In this document: one piece after another, positions 61,388-64,000 of the stretch
How positions within the stretch are numbered: the first letter of the stretch is position 1
How the letters are laid out: every line of letters starts with the position of its first letter
Source of the DNA: Stutzerimonas decontaminans
Lineage (GTDB): Bacteria > Pseudomonadota > Gammaproteobacteria > Pseudomonadales > Pseudomonadaceae
Length of the DNA stretch: 64,000 bases
Direction of reading: 5' to 3'
Assembly: GCF_000661915.1 (NCBI RefSeq)
Contig: NZ_CP007509.1
Coordinates: 1,364,001-1,428,000, forward strand
Position numbers and translations under genes: made by a program
Notes under the pieces: model-generated
Told to the model about the DNA's origin: nothing
What the model saw: only the letters and a program-made list of their open reading frames with translations
Databases searched by the model: none

Positions 61388-63697
61388 ATGGCTGAAGCGC
61401 ATAACCTCGGTTTTCCACGCATCGGTGCGGACCGCGAACTAAAGAAAGCCCTCGAGGCATACTGGAAGGGTGAATTGGATGAGCAGGGCCTGCGCCAGGT
61501 CGGCCGCCAGCTCCGTGCGCAGCATTGGCAAGCCCAGGCCGACGCTGGCATCCAGTTGCTGCCAGTCGGCGACTTCGCTTGGTACGACCACGTGCTCAGC
61601 CACTCGCTGATGTTCGGCGTGGTGCCGCAGCGCTTCCGCCCGACCGATGGCCAGCCGACGCTGGACACACTGTTCGCCATGGCCCGTGGCGTGACCAACA
61701 GCTGTTGCGGTGGCGGCCAGGCCCAAGAGATGACCAAGTGGTTCGATACCAACTATCACTACCTGGTGCCGGAGTTCAGCGTCGATCAGCAGTTCCAGCT
61801 GTCCTGGACGCAACTGTTCGAGGAAGTCGAGGAGGCGCAGGCGCTGGGCCACGCGATCAAGCCGGTGCTGGTCGGACCGCTGACCTATCTCTGGCTGGGC
61901 AAGCTCAAGGGCGAAGACGCCGAGGGCTTCGACAAGTTGGAACTGCTCGAGCGACTCCTGCCGGTCTATGGCGAGGTGCTCGACCGGCTGGCGGCGCTGG
62001 GCGTCGAGTGGGTGCAGATCGACGAGCCGATTCTTGCCCTCGACCTGCCGCAGGACTGGAAGAATGCCTTCGAACGCGCCTACAACCTGCTGCAGCGGGC
62101 CCCGCTGAAGAAGCTGGTCGCCACCTACTTTGGCGGGTTGGAGGACAACCTCAGCCTGGCCGCCGCGCTGCCGGTGGACGGCCTGCATATCGATCTGGTG
62201 CGTGCGCCGGAACAATACCCGCTGATTCTCGACTGGTTGCCGACCTACAAGGTGCTGTCACTGGGGCTCGTCAATGGACGCAACGTCTGGCGCTGCGATC
62301 TGGACAAGGCCCTGGAAGTGGCACGACATGCCGCAGAGCGGCTGGGTGATCGTCTCTGGCTGGCGCCATCCTGCTCGCTGCTGCACAGCCCGGTGGACCT
62401 TGGGCGGGAAGACCGACTCGATCATGAGCTGAAAGGCTGGCTGGCCTTTGCCGTACAGAAATGCGCTGAAGTGGCGACGCTGGCCCGCGCCATCGACGAT
62501 CCGGCGAATGACGATGTGGTGGTCGAACTGGCACGCAGCCGTACCGTGCAGGCGGCACGTCAGCACTCGCCACGCATCCACAAGCCGCAGGTTCAGGCAC
62601 GCCTGGACGCGATCCAGCCACAGGACAGCCAGCGCACGTCGGTGTTCGCCGCGCGAATCGAACAGCAGCGCGCGCGGCTCGATTTACCGGCGTTCCCGAC
62701 CACGACTATCGGCTCGTTCCCGCAGACGCCGGCGATCCGCCTGGCGCGGCAGGCCTATAAGCAGGGCAGGCTGTCGCTTGGCGATTACACCGAGGCGATG
62801 CAGGCCGAGATCCGCCATGCGGTGGCGGTGCAGGAGCAGATCGGCCTGGATGTGCTGGTGCATGGCGAAGCGGAGCGCAACGACATGGTCGAATACTTCG
62901 CCGAGCAGCTCGATGGCTATGCCTTCACCCGTTTCGGCTGGGTGCAGAGCTATGGATCGCGTTGCGTGAAACCGGCGGTGATCTACGGCGACCTCAGCCG
63001 CCCGCAGCCGATGACCGTCGACTGGATTCGCTACGCCCAGCAGCAGACCGACCGCGTGATGAAGGGCATGCTCACCGGCCCGGTGACCATGCTGATGTGG
63101 TCGTTCGCTCGCGAGGACGTGTCGCGTGAGGTGCAGGCACGGCAGCTGGCGCTGGCGATCCGCGACGAGGTCTGCGATCTGGAAGCCGCCGGCATCCGCA
63201 TCATCCAGATCGACGAGGCAGCGTTTCGCGAGGGCTTGCCGCTGCGCCGCGCGCAGTGGCAACACTATCTGGACTGGGCGGTCGAGGCGTTCCGTCTGTG
63301 CGCCAGTGGCGTGCGTGACGAGACGCAGATCCACACGCACATGTGCTACAGCGAGTTCAACGACGTCATCGAGTCCATCGCGGCGATGGATGCCGATGTC
63401 ATCACCATCGAGACCTCGCGTTCGCAGATGGAGCTGCTCGAAGCCTTCCGCGCCTTCGACTATCCCAACGATATCGGCCCGGGGGTCTACGATATCCACT
63501 CGCCACGCGTGCCGGATACCGCCGAAATGGTGCAGCTGCTGGAGAAGGCCGCCGAGTGCATCCCTGCCGAGCGGCTCTGGGTGAACCCTGATTGCGGGCT
63601 GAAGACCCGCGGCTGGCCGGAGACCGAGGCGGCGCTGGTGAACATGGTGGCCGCGGCCCGTCAGCTGCGTGCGTCGCGCAACGCCAAGGTCGCCTGA
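61388..63697 (+). CDS. metE: cobalamin-independent methionine synthase
   Basis: 769 residues, the normal size. It transfers a methyl group from 5-methyltetrahydropteroyl-triglutamate to homocysteine. The N-terminal domain begins [20 protein letters not shown]. The C-terminal domain has the zinc ligands: [11 protein letters not shown] with His and Cys, a Glu in the ITIETSRS loop and Cys in [13 protein letters not shown]. MetR is encoded nearby. The start ATG 61388 has GAG upstream. Confidence 0.96.
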   Translation: MAEAHNLGFPRIGADRELKKALEAYWKGELDEQGLRQVGRQLRAQHWQAQADAGIQLLPVGDFAWYDHVLSHSLMFGVVPQRFRPTDGQPTLDTLFAMARGVTNSCCGGGQAQEMTKWFDTNYHYLVPEFSVDQQFQLSWTQLFEEVEEAQALGHAIKPVLVGPLTYLWLGKLKGEDAEGFDKLELLERLLPVYGEVLDRLAALGVEWVQIDEPILALDLPQDWKNAFERAYNLLQRAPLKKLVATYFGGLEDNLSLAAALPVDGLHIDLVRAPEQYPLILDWLPTYKVLSLGLVNGRNVWRCDLDKALEVARHAAERLGDRLWLAPSCSLLHSPVDLGREDRLDHELKGWLAFAVQKCAEVATLARAIDDPANDDVVVELARSRTVQAARQHSPRIHKPQVQARLDAIQPQDSQRTSVFAARIEQQRARLDLPAFPTTTIGSFPQTPAIRLARQAYKQGRLSLGDYTEAMQAEIRHAVAVQEQIGLDVLVHGEAERNDMVEYFAEQLDGYAFTRFGWVQSYGSRCVKPAVIYGDLSRPQPMTVDWIRYAQQQTDRVMKGMLTGPVTMLMWSFAREDVSREVQARQLALAIRDEVCDLEAAGIRIIQIDEAAFREGLPLRRAQWQHYLDWAVEAFRLCASGVRDETQIHTHMCYSEFNDVIESIAAMDADVITIETSRSQMELLEAFRAFDYPNDIGPGVYDIHSPRVPDTAEMVQLLEKAAECIPAERLWVNPDCGLKTRGWPETEAALVNMVAAARQLRASRNAKVA

Positions 63698-63707
63698 GGT
63701 CGACGCG

Positions 63708-63737
63708 GGCGCAGCGCTCCAGTGCGGGCGCTGCGCC
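63708..63737. terminator. bidirectional hairpin between metE and glpD
   Basis: GGCGCAGCGC (63708-63717) pairs perfectly with GCGCTGCGCC (63728-63737). It sits between two convergent genes and may end both transcripts. Confidence 0.65.
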
Positions 63738-63745
63738 GTGGTGCG

Positions 63746-64000
63746 TCAGCCCTGGGCGACGTGGTCGAAGTGGGGCAGTCGCTCGGCGGTTCGGCTGTCC
63801 AGGTACAGCTGGAGAAGCGCGACCTCCGCGGGTTGCATGAACAGGCCGAGCTTGGTGCGGCGCCAGAGGATGTCTTCTGCCGTCTGCGCCCATTCCTCGA
63901 CCATCAGGTAGTCCACCTCGCGCGCGTGCAGGCCGGCGCCAAAACACTCGCCAAGGTCGTGCAGTGAATCGGTGCCCTTGAGCAGCAGCCAGCTGCGGCT
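63746..64000 (-). CDS. glpD: aerobic glycerol-3-phosphate dehydrogenase, C-terminal part
   Basis: The last 84 codons are present; the gene continues past the window end. The peptide reads LHDLGECFGAGLHAREVDYL then EEWAQTAEDILWRRTKLGL, the conserved end of GlpD, the FAD enzyme that feeds electrons from glycerol-3-phosphate to the quinone pool. The frame was read directly on the minus strand from the sequence. The FAD domain is outside the window. Confidence 0.85.
   Translation of the reverse strand, partial: SRSWLLLKGTDSLHDLGECFGAGLHAREVDYLMVEEWAQTAEDILWRRTKLGLFMQPAEVALLQLYLDSRTAERLPHFDHVAQG

Overview
The window looks like part of a gamma-proteobacterial chromosome from the Pseudomonas / Stutzerimonas (P. 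stutzeri) group. It is GC-rich, with G/C-ending codons and Pseudomonas-style Shine-Dalgarno sites. Families typical of that group are present: MCP chemoreceptors, a Tsx-like porin, ThiY/NMT1-type transport, MetR/MetE, ExoD and GlpD. The assignment rests on protein resemblance and composition only. I recognised no rRNA, tRNA or CRISPR array.

Layout. 1-3.2 kb: the start of an AraC regulator, a small lipoprotein, a small periplasmic protein and a chemoreceptor. 3.2-11 kb: two alpha/beta hydrolases, an MFS exporter, a second chemoreceptor and a large SLC13-type permease. 11-17.6 kb: a hydrolase/GreA-like pair, topoisomerase III with a LexA-box-like palindrome upstream, a DUF3079-like protein, a dicarboxylate symporter, a DUF1992-like protein and a SIMPL protein. 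17.6-19 kb: a Fic protein preceded by four copies of one motif. 19-22.7 kb: a nucleoside-type ABC importer without a binding protein beside it. 22.9-25.1 kb: an AraC regulator facing a CMD-family protein and an SDR. 25.2-30 kb: a six-gene minus-strand run (2OG-Fe(II) oxygenase, hydrolase, NMT1-type binding protein, ATPase, permease, deaminase) that reads as an uptake-and-catabolism operon for an unknown nitrogen compound. 30.4-34.5 kb: a methyltransferase, then a hybrid histidine kinase overlapping a KaiC-like double ATPase. 34.9-39.3 kb: a UbiB-family protein, an SDR, gamma-glutamyltransferase and a VOC protein.

39.5-43.1 kb is the most mobile part: an IS1182-like element inserted in a palindromic repeat, an AT-richer autotransporter-like gene, a LysR remnant and an uninterrupted copy of the same palindrome. 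43.1-52.3 kb holds LysR, VOC, GST, a secreted SGNH-like esterase, a quinone-reductase-like protein, an rRNA-methyltransferase-like protein, a retropepsin-like protease, and a LysR / RutR-like TetR / Tsx porin group. 52.7-57.1 kb is a complete curli system (csgDEFG-BA), all on one strand, with a very large CsgA. 57.3-64 kb has a LysE exporter, VOC, SDR, metR, exoD, metE and the end of glpD.

The strongest candidates for new biology are the KaiC-like/histidine-kinase pair with a receiver-like N-terminus lacking its acceptor Asp, the motif array upstream of the Fic gene, the oxygenase-transporter-deaminase operon, and the unusual curli locus.
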